Below, in pieces: positions 1-12,486 of a DNA stretch of 64,000 bases. The DNA comes from Selaginella tamariscina (Eukaryota > Streptophyta > Lycopodiopsida > Selaginellales > Selaginellaceae): NCBI GenBank assembly GCA_003024785.1, contig PUQB01000078.1:434001-498000 (forward strand), written 5' to 3'. Made by a program: the position numbers and the translations under genes. The notes under the pieces are model-generated. The model saw only the letters and a program-made list of their open reading frames with translations. It ran no database searches and was not told where the DNA came from. Every line of letters starts with the position of its first letter. Positions within the stretch are counted from its first letter, which is position 1.

Positions 1-640
1 CAAGTGTAAAAATCCTGGACATACTAAGGATGAGTGTAGACTACAGTTGCCAAAATGTCAAATATGTGATAAAGAAGGACATTCGGCAAAAGACTGTAAG
101 TATTTTATTAATCAAAATGTGGCACGTGTGGAAAAAGAAAGGAGAAAGGAAGGAAGAAAGGAAGGCTGGTATAACAGGCCGTTTCCTGTGAGACAACCAC
201 CTGTTACCACATTCCCATCTCGGAATAGGAAGCTCTATTATGAGGAACAGCCTGGGAGTTGGGAAGAAGGAAGAAATAGGAATCCTTTTGATAACAGAAG
301 GAATGTTCCTTATACAGGAGGAGATGATAGGCTGTATGAGGGGAATCAAACTAGATATGCTCCACCATATAAGCCTAAAGGAAGGAGACGTCCTACAGAG
401 GACCAGAAAGATATCCAAGAAAAGAAAGTTATGGAGATCAAAATAACTATAGACAAAGACAAGTACAAGGAAGGAATTCTATTAATCTTACTTGTTATAC
501 ATGTGGAGAGAAAGGACATATTTCTCCAAATTGTCCTAAGAATCAGCCTTCCACCTCAAACAATGCTCCTAAGAGAGAGCTTGGAGCTCGGTTCATTGAT
601 GTGGACGAGAATGAGCTGGAAAACCATCCTGCCGTGAGAG
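1..640 (+). pseudogene. gag C-terminal part with three CCHC zinc knuckles (element A)
   Basis: Gag nucleocapsid region, which packages retrotransposon RNA. Two knuckles are visible in the first 100 bases (C-x-x-x-x-GHTKDEC and CQICDKEGHSAKDC). A third, CYTCGEKGHISPNC, lies near 490-535 in a different reading frame, so at least one frameshift separates them. Between them lies a basic, Arg/Gly/Tyr-rich linker typical of RNA-binding gag tails. The start of gag is outside the window. Confidence 0.75.
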
Positions 641-1169
641 CAGTAATCTGTACAAAAAGAAATATATGTCAGAAACAGGAATACCTTCCAGCAGAAGAAG
701 GAAATTCTGTGTATCCATTGCGGGATAGTACAAACAATGGGAGAGATGAACACTCATCTCCAAGAACGAGATCTCCCTGAGTATATCTCGGATGATGATA
801 CACAACCGACGGATATACCTAAAGATCTAAAAATAACTGATTCTATTTTAGGGAAGAATATTCAGGAGAAAAAGAATATTCCTGTAAAACAGAGTAACCC
901 TAGAAAACAGAGCATTCCTGTGAAACGGATTCAGGATGACGTGGCAGAATCAATGGCTCAAAGTGCATTGAGCCAAGAAATTACAATACGTTGGGACAAT
1001 TAATACATATTGCCCCATATATTAAAAATCAAATCTTGGAAATGTTGAACATTGTTCCAAAATCCTTACCTGCATATACAGGAAATGAAATTCACCGAGT
1101 AGAAAAACATTATGAAAAAGAAGGTGATTATGATGGGTATGTGCCCAGCATTACTGTATATATTGGTAA

Positions 1170-1480
1170 AACAAGATAAAAGAAGTCCTTATAGATGGAG
1201 GCTCAGGAGTTAATTTTATTGAGGAACATGCTTGTAAGAAAATGGGTTTAGGACCCATTGAGCCTGCTCCTTTTAATTTAAAAATGGCAGACCAGAGAAG
1301 TGTCAAGCCTACAGGTATAGTGAGAGGAGTGACTATATCTATAAAGGGTCTTAAATATAAGTGTCCCTTATTGTCCTCCAAATGGAAGGAAAAGATACTG
1401 TATATACTATGTTATTAGGTAGGCCTTGGCTGAAAACTGCTAAAGTTATACAGGATTGGGGAACAGGAAAGATGACGGAG
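1170..1480 (+). pseudogene. retroviral-type aspartic protease (element A)
   Basis: The stretch VLIDGGSGVNFIEE near 1,180-1,225 is a retropepsin active site of the D-G/T-G-S/A type, followed by a KKMGL helix and a hydrophobic GIVRGVTISIKG strand. The frame closes at once on both sides, so it is fused to its neighbours only after frameshifts. Its role is cleavage of the gag-pol polyprotein. The active-site form DGGS instead of DTGS is unusual but is known in some plant Ty3 lineages. Confidence 0.7.
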
Positions 1481-1839
1481 AAGGAGAAGGAAAACCGGTG
1501 ATATACAATCATACAAAAAGGTATGTTAAAAAGGAAAACAGACCCCTTATTTTAGAAGGATATGACTGGTTTAATGGCTTAGACGATCAGGAAGAAGTAG
1601 AAATCCTGAAAGCATATCCTGACTTAAAAGTCCTGACAGATATAGACTTAAACGTAGTGCTGAAAGGAAAGAAAACTGTTCAGCAGAAGGAAGAAGATAG
1701 GCCCGGATTGCAGGAAAAGTTCTATAAGGCAATCCCATATGAGATTGATTTACAGGAACAACCTGCGGAGTATACATATGTGTATACTACAGATCCTTTG
1801 CAGCAAGTGAATATAGGTACAGAAAATGAACCTAAAAAC

Positions 1840-3235
1840 CTATTCATTGCTCAGGAATTAGATAAAGAATTCCAGGAAAAAGGATTGAATTTGCTTCAAA
1901 AATATCAGGATGTTTTTGCCTGGTCCTATAAAGATCTTAAAGGCATACCTCCTGAATTGTGTACACACACTATACAATTATTACCAGGAAGTGAGCCTGT
2001 GAAACAGAGAGCATATAGGATGAATCCTAATTATGCACAGCTTGTGAAGGAGGAGATAGATAAGCTGTTAAGTGTAGGTTTTATTTATCCTATACAGGGC
2101 ACAATGGTTATCACCACTTGTGATTGTTCCTAAAAAGAATGGAAAGTTGAGAGTATGTGTAAACTATAAGAAGTTAAATGATGCCACAAGAAGGATGTTT
2201 TTCCTATCCCATTTACAGAAGAAATGTTGGATAGTGTGGCCGGACATGAGATGTATTCCTTTATGGATGGATTCTCAGGATATAATCAGATTCTAGTAGC
2301 TCCGGAGGACCAACATAAAACAGCTTTTATAAGTCCATGGGGTGCATATGCATATAAAGTTATGCCATTTGGCTTATGTAATGCACCTTTTACTTTCCAA
2401 AGGATCATAACTGATACCTTTAGGGAATATTTATTGGATTTTATGAAAGTTTTTATGGATGATTTTAGTGTATATAGTGATAAAGAGAATCATCTTTATT
2501 GTTTAGAAAGGTGTTTTCAGAAATGTAAGCAAAATCAGTTGCTTTAAATCCTGAGAAATGTAATTTTTTTGTAAAATCAGGAGTTCTCTTAGGACATGTA
2601 GTATGTAAGGAAGGAATCCTGGTGGATCAGGATAAGGTTAAAGTTATACTTACCTTACAATCACCGCAGGATCTAAAAGAATTAAGGCGGTTTTTAGGAA
2701 AGATTGGCTATCATAGGAGGTTTATTAAGGATTATGCCCAAATAGCCAGACCTTTAACTGACCTTTTAAAGGCAGGAAAATCCTATGATTGGACTCTTGC
2801 ATGTCAGGAAGCTTTTGATACATTAAGGAAATCTTTAGTAACAGCACCTATATTAGTAAATCCTAAATGGGACAGGGAATTTCATGTGCAGGTTGATGCC
2901 TCAGACATCGCAATAGGAGCATCCTTACGCAGACGCAGGAAGATGGAAAGGACCGTCCTATCTACTATGCAAGTCGCAGGTTAACACCGGCAGAGGTAAA
3001 CTATACTACCACAGAAAAAGAAGCTTTAGGAATGGTATATGCAATTCATAAATTCAGACACTATTTATTGGCTAATAAAGTCAAAATCTTTGTAGATCAT
3101 AAGGCTTTGTTACATCTTTTAAACAAGCCAGTCCTAACAGGACGTTTAGCTAGATGGTTTCTCCTGTTACAGGAATATGATTTTCAAATCATACATAAAC
3201 CGGTAGACAGCATGAACAGGCTGACCATTTAAGCC
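1840..3235 (+). pseudogene. reverse transcriptase and RNase H (element A)
   Basis: The connection segment (LLQKYQDVFAWSYKDLKGI) is followed by RT fingers (PKKNGKLRVCVNYKKLND), palm (MDGFSGYNQI, VMPFGLCNAP) and the catalytic FMDDF at about 2,455-2,469. RNase H follows from about 2,880 (VDASDIAIGASL, then FVDHKALLHLLNK and ARWFLLLQEYDF). The region makes cDNA from element RNA. It is split over at least four open segments by single-base shifts near 2,130, 2,547, 2,985 and 3,232. The catalytic aspartates remain, so the breaks rather than active-site loss disable it. Confidence 0.88.
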
Positions 3236-3265
3236 GCATTAAAACAGGAGAAGTTCCAATCCAGT

Positions 3266-4440
3266 ATGGATGACTTTCCTGATGCACACTTGTTTCATGT
3301 GCACATTCCTCCTACATGGATGGAGGATATAAAAGTTTATTTGTCGACTGGACTAGTTCCACCATCCTATGAGACTAATGATCAGAAAAAGTTATTTGTC
3401 GTGAGGACACGACGTTATTCTTTGGTGGGAGGAAAGTTATATAAGACGGGTCAGGATGGAGTGTTAAGACGTTGGGTGGAACCTTTTGAGGTTATGGATA
3501 TCCTGAAAGAGGCCCATGCGGGTCTAGCAGGAGGGCATTTTGCAGAGGAAATAACTGCAAGGAAAATATTACAGGCTGGGTTATGGTGGCCTACATTATG
3601 GAAGGATGTAGGAGATTTCTGTAGGAAATGTGATAAGTGTCAAAGAGCACATATACCACCTAAGAAACAGGTATATCCTTTAAATCCTATCCTACCGCTA
3701 GAACCTTTTCAAAGGTGGGGAATGGATTTTATAGGACCTATAAATCCTGCGAGTACAAAAAGGAATCAATATATTCTGGTACTTACGGATTATATGACTA
3801 AGTGGGTAGAAGCAGAACCTATGAGGAAAGCTGATGCTTATAATACAGCCCGTGCTATATATAATATGATTATAGTGCGGTATGGAATTCCTAAGGAAAT
3901 CATAAGTGATAGAGGAAAACACTTTATTAATGAAACAATTCAAACACTTATGGAAGAATTTGTTATAAAACATAAGAAATCTACACCTTATTATCCTCAA
4001 GGGAATGGTCAAGCTGAATCTACAAATAAAGTCCTTAAGAATGTTTTAAGGAAAGTGATTCAGGAAAATGGAAAAGACTGGGATGAAAGACTTCCTGAAG
4101 TCTTGTGGGCTTACAACAGCCTATAAGGTTGTAACAGGAATGACGCCTTTTAAGTTAGCATATGGACTTGAGGCAATAACTCCTGTTGAATATATTGTGC
4201 CATCTTTAAGGATTGCTGTAAAGCATAATTTAGGTGAGCAAGAATCCTTACAACGTAGGTTACAGGATTTAGAAAAACTGGATGAGATAAGATTACATGC
4301 TTTATGGACTGTACAGGCAATTCAGAAAAGAAGGAGAGCCTGGTACAATAGGAAAAGAAGAAGCATGATATAAGAGAAGGAGATTTGGTCTTGTGGTATA
4401 GAGGAAGTGTTGATAAACCACAGATAAATTAAAAATGAAA
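3266..4440 (+). pseudogene. integrase (element A)
   Basis: The HHCC zinc-binding domain lies near 3,510-3,655 (AGGHF ... CRKCDKCQ). The catalytic core then shows the three acidic positions: WGMDFIGP, ISDRGKHF and NGQAESTNK. It inserts cDNA into the genome. The main open segment ends at 4,126 and the C-terminal part continues in another frame to about 4,373 (VTGMTPFKLAYGLEAITPVEY, then a basic RRRAWYNRKRR stretch). There is no chromodomain, in contrast to elements E and F in this window. Confidence 0.88.
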
Positions 4441-4606
4441 TGGTTAGGTCCATTAAAGTCAAGGAGATAAGTGAGGAAGGTGTGGTAAATGTTGAAACCC
4501 TAACAGGAGACGGAATGCAGGAAAGGGTAAACATAAATAAGTTGAGGAGGTATGAAGTATCATTTATAGACGTTGAGATATATTCTATACGAATATTCCA
4601 ATACAC

Positions 4607-6816
4607 TTGGAAATCAGCGCCAAACCTAGATCTAGGGTTTGTAGCTTCTTTCTTCGCGGATATGGCAGGAGGAAGAATACTCTTGTGGTGAAAAATTGCC
4701 GATCTCTGCATAAGGCGGCTGAGGATCTGGCATGTGGCCATTTTACAGTCATGTTGACGGGATGGGAGATCAATCCGGAGCTGGAGAACGCTCTTCAGGG
4801 ATTGGGTCTTGAGAAGTACGCTCACCTTCTGGCGCAGGTAAATCCTGATGCGCTACAGTGCTATCATTTCATCATGATGGCAGAAAAGATGGTTGGGGAT
4901 AACTTCGTTGCATATGCCGAAGGGAGAAGGATGTTGATTAATGAGAAGGCAATCGCGGAGTATTCGGCTGCCATTAGGAGAAGGAGAGTTAGAGGTAGAT
5001 AAGAAGAATCTAGATATCTATCTGAAAGAGGGGAGGCAATACAATAGCAAGCTTGGCTTGCGTGTGGCGGATTTGGAGGAAGAAGTGGAGCTTGTGGTAA
5101 ATTTTCTGGTGAACTCTTTTGAGTTCAGACTTTCTTCCACCACAGCTTCAAAGACAGTTATGTCGCTGTATGACGCACTTAAGACGGGGAAGTGTGCAGG
5201 AGTTGCACGTTATCTCCTCAGGAAACTGGGTGAGTATGTTTTTACTGCTCAGGAGAAGGAGATACAGCAGAAGGAGTCTCCGATGATGGCATTGGCGTGG
5301 ATACAGATACTTGTGAATCATGTGATGGAGTGTGGAGAGGAAGTTGAGGAGCAGGAGTATGCTAGTAAGTTGCAGAAGGTGCTCACACCTCAGAACAGGC
5401 TGATAGGAAAGAAGGTACAGGAAGTGACTAGTGGGAAGCGTCAGGAGAGTACCAGTAAGGTGATGAAGACACCACCGGGGAAGAAGCAAAAGATATCACG
5501 AGTGATGCCGATGCGGAAGTCCGTGCGGAAGGGAAAGACGAAGCCCGCGACGGAGAGCATCCATTTGGATGATGAGGATTCAACAGGAACAGGAGAAGAG
5601 GAGGAGGAAGAGCATACGGAACAGGTTTTGAGGGTGAAGCCGCTGAAAACCAGAGAGCCACAGAAGGTGGGACAGCGTCCGGAGAAGAAGACGTTGGAGG
5701 AAGTGGTACAAATGGAGCTAGAGAAGCCACATGAACAAGTACCAGCGACTCAGACGAAGGTAGCAGAGGAAAGTCGAAAGAACAGTCGCAGGATAGAACG
5801 TCTGGTGAACACAATAAGGAAGAGAAGTCGCCTGAGTTGCGGGAGGTGACGAAGGAGGAGTTACCAACAATGGAGAAGGGAAATCGGTGGAGTTGTCACC
5901 GGAGCCGTTAGGGAATAAGGGAAAGGAGATTCCCGGGGATATTCCAGGAACAGTTGAGGAGGCAACTGCAGTTTTGTTGCAGTTACCAACAGGGCAAGAT
6001 CAATCACCAAGTGAAGGTATGGGACGTGTTCCAATGACACGGCAGCCATGGTTCAACCGTGGAGCGGCAGGGCATTCTCCAAGAGGAAGAGGTACGTTTG
6101 CACGAGGAGGGTATCCTATGCATCACGTAGGTGGGGGAATGACTCATGGCTACGAAGGCGGCGGAAGAAATGGCAACGGAGTTTATGGAACCAGGGACGT
6201 TCATGGACGGTGGTAAGCGGCGGAAATCCTTCAGACAGGAGGAAGTGCCTATGGAGGTTGAGGTACAGCTGGCGCAGGTTTTGTCTCGTATGCAGCAGGA
6301 GATACTGGACAAATCGGCAAAGGTGAGTTCAGCATCGCAGGATGTACCACAGTTGGCTTCAGCATTGTACAACCAGTTTGTGAATATGGGCTACACAGTG
6401 AAGGACAGAGCAGAAATTCGCAGGTTGATTGCAGAAGCGGTGGAGGCAGTGTAATGCCGAAGATCAACACCATGCAGGCTACGGTTAGTAGGATAGGAGC
6501 ACGACCGGTGAAGGCAAGGACTCCTAGTCCTACGGTTCTTGAGAGCAAGCCGGTGAGTGTTTCAGAACCTATGCCGATGGCGCAGAAGATAGTCAAGACA
6601 CAGGAAGAACTCCGACAGGGAGGAGCATTACTGACGGTGCTGGGAGAGGAACTTCAACGACTGCAGATGGAGAACCAGGGTCTCCGACTGCAGGTGGCAT
6701 CCATGGCACAGGAAATGGAGAAGGTAAAGGCAGAGTTTGTGAGGTACAAGGAGGAATATGAGACAGAGTATCCTGAGGAGCCGCAGGAGAATGAGGGTGC
6801 AGGACAGGTGCAGTGA
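4607..6816 (+). pseudogene. extra coding region between integrase and 3' LTR (element A)
   Basis: About 2.2 kb of GC-richer coding-like sequence on the element's strand, read in overlapping segments (4,607-5,002, 4,941-5,849, 5,887-6,216, 6,146-6,454, 6,454-6,816) that look like one frame broken by indels. Visible parts are a helical N-terminal domain (4,690-5,400), a long Lys/Glu/Ser-rich linker (5,400-5,830), an RGRG-like basic patch (about 6,045-6,140) and a C-terminal coiled coil (about 6,610-6,770, heptads LGEELQRLQMENQGLRLQV). I do not recognise the family. Tat/Athila-type elements are known to carry extra ORFs near this position, including env-like ones, but I see no signal peptide or membrane segment here. 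Confidence 0.55.
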
Positions 6817-6830
6817 GGACACTGCAAATT

Positions 6831-6845
6831 CAAGGTGGGGAATAG
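6831..6845 (+). other. polypurine tract (element A)
   Basis: The purine-rich AAGGTGGGGAATAG immediately precedes the TGTTAG start of the 3' LTR, the expected primer site for plus-strand DNA synthesis. Confidence 0.65.
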
Positions 6846-7297
6846 TGTTAGAGGCCAAAAATATAGCATGTAGGAACTGCATACATAGGACTTTCCTACA
6901 ATAACTTGTAGGAAAGTAGTAGTAGGAAATATCCTGTGTACAGGAAAAATCCTACAGTAGTAGGAAAATCCTACAGGGTAGGAAGGATCCTACGGTTGCA
7001 GGAAGCAGACAGTTATGACGGTTGGAGGAGGACAGGATTCGGTTAGGGCAAGGAAGGGCAAGGAAGAGAGAGGACTATGAAGGCTATGGAGAGCAATGCA
7101 TGAGAGAGAGAGTATCTTGGGAGAGAAGTAAGTCTCCACACTTGCTATCTCTTTGTATTCATATAGTAATGCAAGTGCATATTTATGGTGTATTGTGAAT
7201 GCTTATACATGGCAATGGCCAAAGCAAAATCCTATCCTTGACCTTAGAGACGAAATAAGTATATATCTAGAGCTCTCTATTGGACGAAATCCCTACA
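6846..7297 (+). repeat. 3' LTR of element A
   Basis: The segment starts TGTTAGAGG directly after a polypurine tract and is best closed at CCCTACA, giving about 452 bp with TG...CA ends. Its first third is a cluster of short inverted motifs (TAGGA/TCCTA, for example TAGGAAAATCCTA). The 5' LTR is outside the window, so the right border is by inspection only. Confidence 0.6.
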
Positions 7298-7299
7298 CT

Positions 7300-7960
7300 T
7301 TAACTTGCAAAGCTTTTCCTGCGCTGTGAACAGTGTTTTCTGCACACAGGAAAGTTTATGTTAACAACATCCCTAATGAGCTTACTTGTGAAAGCGAATG
7401 CCCCACCGTGTAGTTGTAAGGCCTTAAGTTGTGGTGCATAAGCCTTAATCACTTGATCGACTAAGCGCTCCACCCTATTGGTCCAATCGTTTGTGAACAA
7501 ATGTGTCGAAGTACTTTCCAACTGCATTTGTTGTATCCATTCTCATATATCAGAAATGAGTGTTTGGTGCTGGACGAGCAACGTGGTACAAGATTGGTGA
7601 GACTGGTACTACTAGTTCGGACTAGGATGCGGAGTTCAATGTTGTAGCGGAAGTGCTCGTTTGTGTCAGTGAATTCCTCCATCGATTCCATTAGTGAATG
7701 GCATATGAAAGAAGGAAATTGAGAAGGATATGAAGACTGTGGGGAAGAAGAAAAACAAAGAGGAAGTGGGAAACCCTAGTGTGTATATTCGGTTGGGTGA
7801 TGCTATTGTTTTATGCTTAGTATATTTATGGCATGTCAGTGTTTTCTGGGTAGTCCACATGTCGATATCTGGTTTGCTTGATGTGTGAACACCTTGGTTT
7901 TCGGTAGATTTGACAGAGAATATCTCATCATTGGATATTGGTTTCTCAGATTTCCCCATT
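7300..7960 (-). pseudogene. distal coding remnant after integrase (element B)
   Basis: Three short overlapping minus-strand segments (7,666-7,959; 7,461-7,691; 7,300-7,527) are the only open sequence between B's integrase and the border with A. The position matches the extra coding region of element A, but I see no convincing shared motif. Function unknown. Confidence 0.3.
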
Positions 7961-8533
7961 TCTTGGACTTCGGATTTCCCTCGTGAATGATCATGTTGAT
8001 GTTTTCAGAAGATTCTGCTTACATCTACCCGCTATATCGGCACATGTTTTTCCATGTTTTATTCCGATTTATTGTTGAGATTGTGTTCTGGGTTGTTGTT
8101 TAGTTTGTGTTTGCTCTTGCTATGCAATTCGTGTTCCAGCTTGCTGTGCAATTCGTATTCCAAGTCGTTGTCAAGATCGTCGTCTGGCTTGTTGAAGGTA
8201 TATTTTGTATGCGATTTGGATTTGTTGTAAGTAGGACTCGTGTTGTATTATCCATAAGAGTGACAGTATTGTTAGCTCCTATATCCGTAATAATGTACGG
8301 TCCGTACCATTTAGACTTGAACTTATGTCTGATGTGTCGAAGATTTCCTCGATAAGCCTTAATACGTGTTTGAATTGCTTGTATGTTGAAGACTACTTGC
8401 TGTCTTTTCTCATCGAGCTTTTCGAGTTTAGCAATCGTTGTCGAACTTGTTTTGGTTCCCCAATATCGTATTTGAGTGACATCCGTAATGATGGTATGAT
8501 ATATTCACTAGGTAATGGCTTCTAATTCGTATG

Positions 8534-9439
8534 TTAGTTTAAAACGGTGGTAAACTTTGTTGCCACTTTATACGTAGTAGGTATGCCCATAATGCGGAAG
8601 CGAGTTTTGTCCCAGTTTTTGCGATTCATGTTCACTATCTTGGTTAATACGGTTTTTAATATTTTGTTGGTAGCTTCTACTTGACCATTTCCTTGTGGAT
8701 AATACACTGTGGAGACATAATGTTTCACTAAGTACTTGTTATTGATGACGTTGTTGACAAAATGAGTTCCTTAGTCACTGATAAGTTATATAGGAGCACC
8801 AAATCATACTATGATATTCTTGTAGATAAACTTGGCGACGCGTGTTGTGTGGCAATCTCGTAGTGCAATAGCTTCAGCCCATTTAGTAAACATTTCTGTG
8901 AGTACCAGTATATATTGATTCCTCTTGTTGCTTTTAGGATTGATTGGTCCCATAAAATCCATTCCCCACTTCATAAATGGAGGTAATGGTTATGTTGGAT
9001 GTAGTGGCTGAACTTGATGATGGAGCTAGTTGATGTTCGTTACGTTTTCAAACATTTCTAGCAATATTCTATAGCATCTTTGAATAACATGGGCCACCAT
9101 AATCCGAAGTACAGAATTTTGCGTGCTATTAACGTTCTTGCAAAGTGTCCACCGTGTTCTCCTGAGTGAGCTTCTCGTAATACAAGCTGAACTTTGTCCA
9201 TTGGTACGCATCTCCTTAAGACTTCATCCCTTCCCTTCTTGTATAATATGCCTGATATCATTGCAGTACGGCTTGGAATGTAAGATGAGTTGTTTGTGTT
9301 GTTGTGTTGATGCATATTTGTTTGGTGCTAGTCCGGTAGTTAGAAAATGTTTCAAATTCCTGTAGATATCCTTAGTGGTAGTATCGTTTTGATTGTTCTT
9401 GTTGTATTTAAAATAAACTCGCATCTGGTAGTTCATCAT
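8534..9439 (-). pseudogene. integrase relic (element B)
   Basis: The zinc-binding part (EHGGHFARTLIARKILYFGL) lies at about 9,100-9,200. The end of the catalytic core is at 8,600-8,728 (YYPQGNGQVEATNKILK), which keeps the last acidic residue. The segment between them (8,730-9,050) is broken by stops and frameshifts. Cross-similarity to element A's integrase is evident in HFA-x-x-x-x-ARKIL and PQGNGQ. Confidence 0.75.
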
Positions 9440-11200
9440 TCACGCCCACATCGTCTTCTCATGCGTAATACGGCTTAAGAAATCTGCTTGTTGGTGTAGT
9501 TTGCCTGGTTTGTGAACGATCTGAAAGTTGAACTCTTACAATAGTAAGAACCATTGTACTAATCTTCCTTCAAGCTTGGTCTTACTTAATAAATGTATAA
9601 GAGCTTAATGATCGACAATGAATTTGACCTTATTTGCTAACAGATAATGTCGAAATTTACCATTCCGAATGCTTCCTTTTCCTTAGTTTGTTAGTTCTCT
9701 TCTGCATGTGCTAATCGTTGACTCGCGTAATATAACGGACGATCTTTTCCGTCTTTCTGTGTTTGTGTTAATTGCACTAGATGGCGATGGCGTATGATGA
9801 TGCGTCCACTTGTACATGAAATTCTTGTTTCCAATTTGGGCTAGCTAGTATGGGGGCCTTCATCAATGCTTGTTTTAAAGTGTGAAAGCTCTGTTCGCAT
9901 TGCGGGTCTCATACGAATGGTTGTTCTTTCCTTAAGATCATAGTTAATGGTTTCACTATTGCTACATAATTTTGATAAAATGCCTATGAAACTCAAAATG
10001 ATACTCAGCCAAGGTCGTGATTCACCTAAAAAAACTTCCATGTGAGCCCTTGTTGGCCCACCATAATTCCATCTTTGCATATAATATGCCCGAGTAGGAC
10101 TCTTGATTTTACAGAAAATACACACTTTTCCAAATTAAGAGCTATATTGTTTTCAATCGACACTTTCCAAAACACTTCGTTAAATAGTCCAAATGTTCGT
10201 CTTTCGTTCCATAAATGCTAAAAATTATCCAAGAAAACCTTCATAAATGTTGTTAGATAATCGCGGAATGTTTTCACTAACCAACCGCTGGAAAGTGAAT
10301 GGCGCATTACATAACCCAAAAGGTATAACGCGATACGCATATGTACCCCAAGGACTAATGAATATTGTTTTTTGATTGATCCGCTAGGTCCACTTGTACT
10401 TTGGTTGTATCTTGAAAATCTGTCTAGAAAAAAATACATTTCATGTCCTGCTACTGTATCCAACAACTCTTTGGTGAAGGGTATTGGGTACGTATCTCGT
10501 CAAGTTACATCATTTAATTTCTTATAATTAACGCCAAATACATAATTTACCGTTCTTTTTTGGTACGACGATAATTGGTGATAACCATTACGGATTTTTG
10601 ACTGGATAAATAAATCTGGCTTGTACTAACTTGTCCACTTCTTCCTTCTACCTCATTTCTATTGAGTCCATGCTATTTGTTTGTGCTTTGTTTCAAATTG
10701 TAGTTGTTATTGTGTGGGTTGTCTGAATTTGTCTGTTAGTTCGAGAATGTTCATATGTTGCTGCTATTGGTCATTAGTGGTCGTATTTTCTGCGCTCTCG
10801 TCCTCTGGGGTCATTTGATATAAATCAGCTTGTGCTATCTTTACAAGTTTTGGGTTGTTATCGAATAGGAGTTTTTTTTCTTCTGTGTTTAAGCCATAAT
10901 GCCAGTCGAAATCCTCCATTTGTAATGGTTGAGTTAGTCGTTCAATTGGCTTCTTTTATTGTGTTCTAACGACTACTTCTTGTCCATGCTTATATAGTAC
11001 CATTTCGTCGTCCTCCCAATTATGTCGTACTTTCACGTCTCTTAGCTAGGGTCTTCCTATCTGATATATACCGACGGGTCGTACTTTCCTTTGGTTAGCC
11101 ATTCGTACCAAGAATGGTGCGTTTTCTATGGCCCTAAACCCAATTCTTTGCAAGTCTTCTCTTCAATTATGTTGACTCTTGAGCCCCATTAATGGGTATG
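9440..11200 (-). pseudogene. protease, reverse transcriptase and RNase H relics (element B)
   Basis: The protease remnant near 11,100-11,200 reads IIEEKTCKELGLGP just after a site where the usual D-G-G-S has become N-G-G with a frameshift. The RT segment 10,218-10,466 contains MLDTVAGHEMYF and ends with FMKVFLDNF, in which the second catalytic Asp is Asn. RNase H sequence between about 9,440 and 10,150 is too fragmented for one reading frame. This copy cannot encode active RT. Confidence 0.7.
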
Positions 11201-11202
11201 TT

Positions 11203-12486
11203 CTAAATAATATTCTTGCCGATATAAGCAGTAATCATTGGCACCTCTTCATCCCAATTCTTTTCATCTCTAAGAACTTTGGTGGTATTCACTTCGACTT
11301 GACTAGTATCAGGTTGGATATTACTGAAGTCCAAAGCATTAGTTATTTGTGTTCGCAAAAATGGTGCTAAGGTGAGTAACTCTCCTATTGTTAACTGCAC
11401 AGGTTGTTGCAAAATGACGGCAACAATACGATCTCCAAGTGTGGATTGCTGTGAATGCATGCTTGCTTCATTAGGTATAGGGTTTTGCTTTTCTTCTTGC
11501 TATATTTTATGAATTTGATCCACCACTCTTTGTACCCAGTTTTTGTGTATTGGCTTTTCTTTGTTTGGTTCTACCCATACTTGTTTAGCCCGTGTTACTG
11601 CGTACATTTCCGTTGAAGGTAATTCCGTATCTTCTTCCCATTTGCATTCGTGATTTTGCTCTTCATGGTCATCCTCTTGATCATTTTGTTGGACTTCAAT
11701 CCTCCGTGTTGCTGGTTTTGTGGGTGGTGCTCTGGTGTTAAATTCGGGTTGTGGACACTTCGATGAATAATGTCCTAGCTCTCCACACGTGTAGCATCGA
11801 ACATTATTGAGTCTATTGCATTCGGTGGAATAGTGTTCTTTCTCTCCACATCTGAAATATGTCACATTTGGATTCGAACCACGTAATGCTGGTGGAGGCA
11901 GTATTGGTGGCAATAAAGGAGGTCCAACTTGTGTTGGGCTGGTAATAGAGATTGTCCCCTTGCGGTATCTCTGTATTATTGCCTTGTCGATAAATGCGCC
12001 AGATTCACAGGGAAATCTTCTTCCATTGCCGTTTCTTCATTCCCCGTTATATGGTCTTTGTGGATAGTTGTATGGGTTGGCATTTTGAGATTGTGGATAG
12101 TCATATGAGTTCGCATTCCTGGTGTTGTCCCATCTGGGTGGTAGTGGTGGGTAGCCTTCAGTGCACCCAATCATTGGTTGGGGTTTATATCCCGCACTTC
12201 GACATTGCCTTGTTTCATGACCTATTCCTTTGCACATCTGACACTTGGGTACTTTACATTCAGAAGCATTATGTCCTTCATTCTTGCATGTTGTAAAAAA
12301 TATTGCTTTGGTTTTTGCCCATATCTTGTTCTCCTTTCGGTATTGCCTTCTTGGTTTTTGTTCATCATTGTCTATGTATCTCGGAGGTATCAGTATTTCA
12401 ATTTGCCCAGCCTCTTTGATTGCATCTTTTAAATCTTTGAAGCTGTAAGTTGTCCTGTAGTCTGTTGATATACCATTTCCTGTCAA
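11203..12486 (-). pseudogene. gag with four CCHC-like knuckles (element B)
   Basis: Open segments 12,037-12,486, 11,500-11,913 and 11,203-11,460 carry zinc-knuckle motifs: TCKNEGHNASEC, CQMCKGIGHETRQC, RCGEKEHYSTEC and CYTCGELGHYSSKC. A paired knuckle arrangement also occurs in element A, supporting common descent. The downstream acidic, Glu-rich linker leads into the pre-protease region. The N-terminal capsid part (12,490-13,380) is present only as broken sequence. Confidence 0.75.

Larger units (their letters stand above)
1..7297 (+). mobile_element. Ty3/Gypsy LTR retrotransposon A, 5' end outside window
   Basis: The order zinc-knuckle gag, protease, reverse transcriptase, RNase H, integrase, extra coding region, polypurine tract and 3' LTR is read in one direction, which defines a Ty3/Gypsy element. 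The RT block (DSVAGHEMYSF, VMPFGLCNAPFTFQR, FMDDF) and integrase block (DFIGPINPASTKRNQYILVLTDY) resemble the non-chromovirus Tat/Athila-type branch, and no chromodomain is seen after integrase. Several frameshifts break the polyprotein, so this copy is probably not autonomous. The 5' LTR and start of gag lie before base 1. It abuts decayed element B in opposite orientation at 7,297/7,298 and may have inserted into it; the left flank needed to prove this is missing. Confidence 0.9.
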
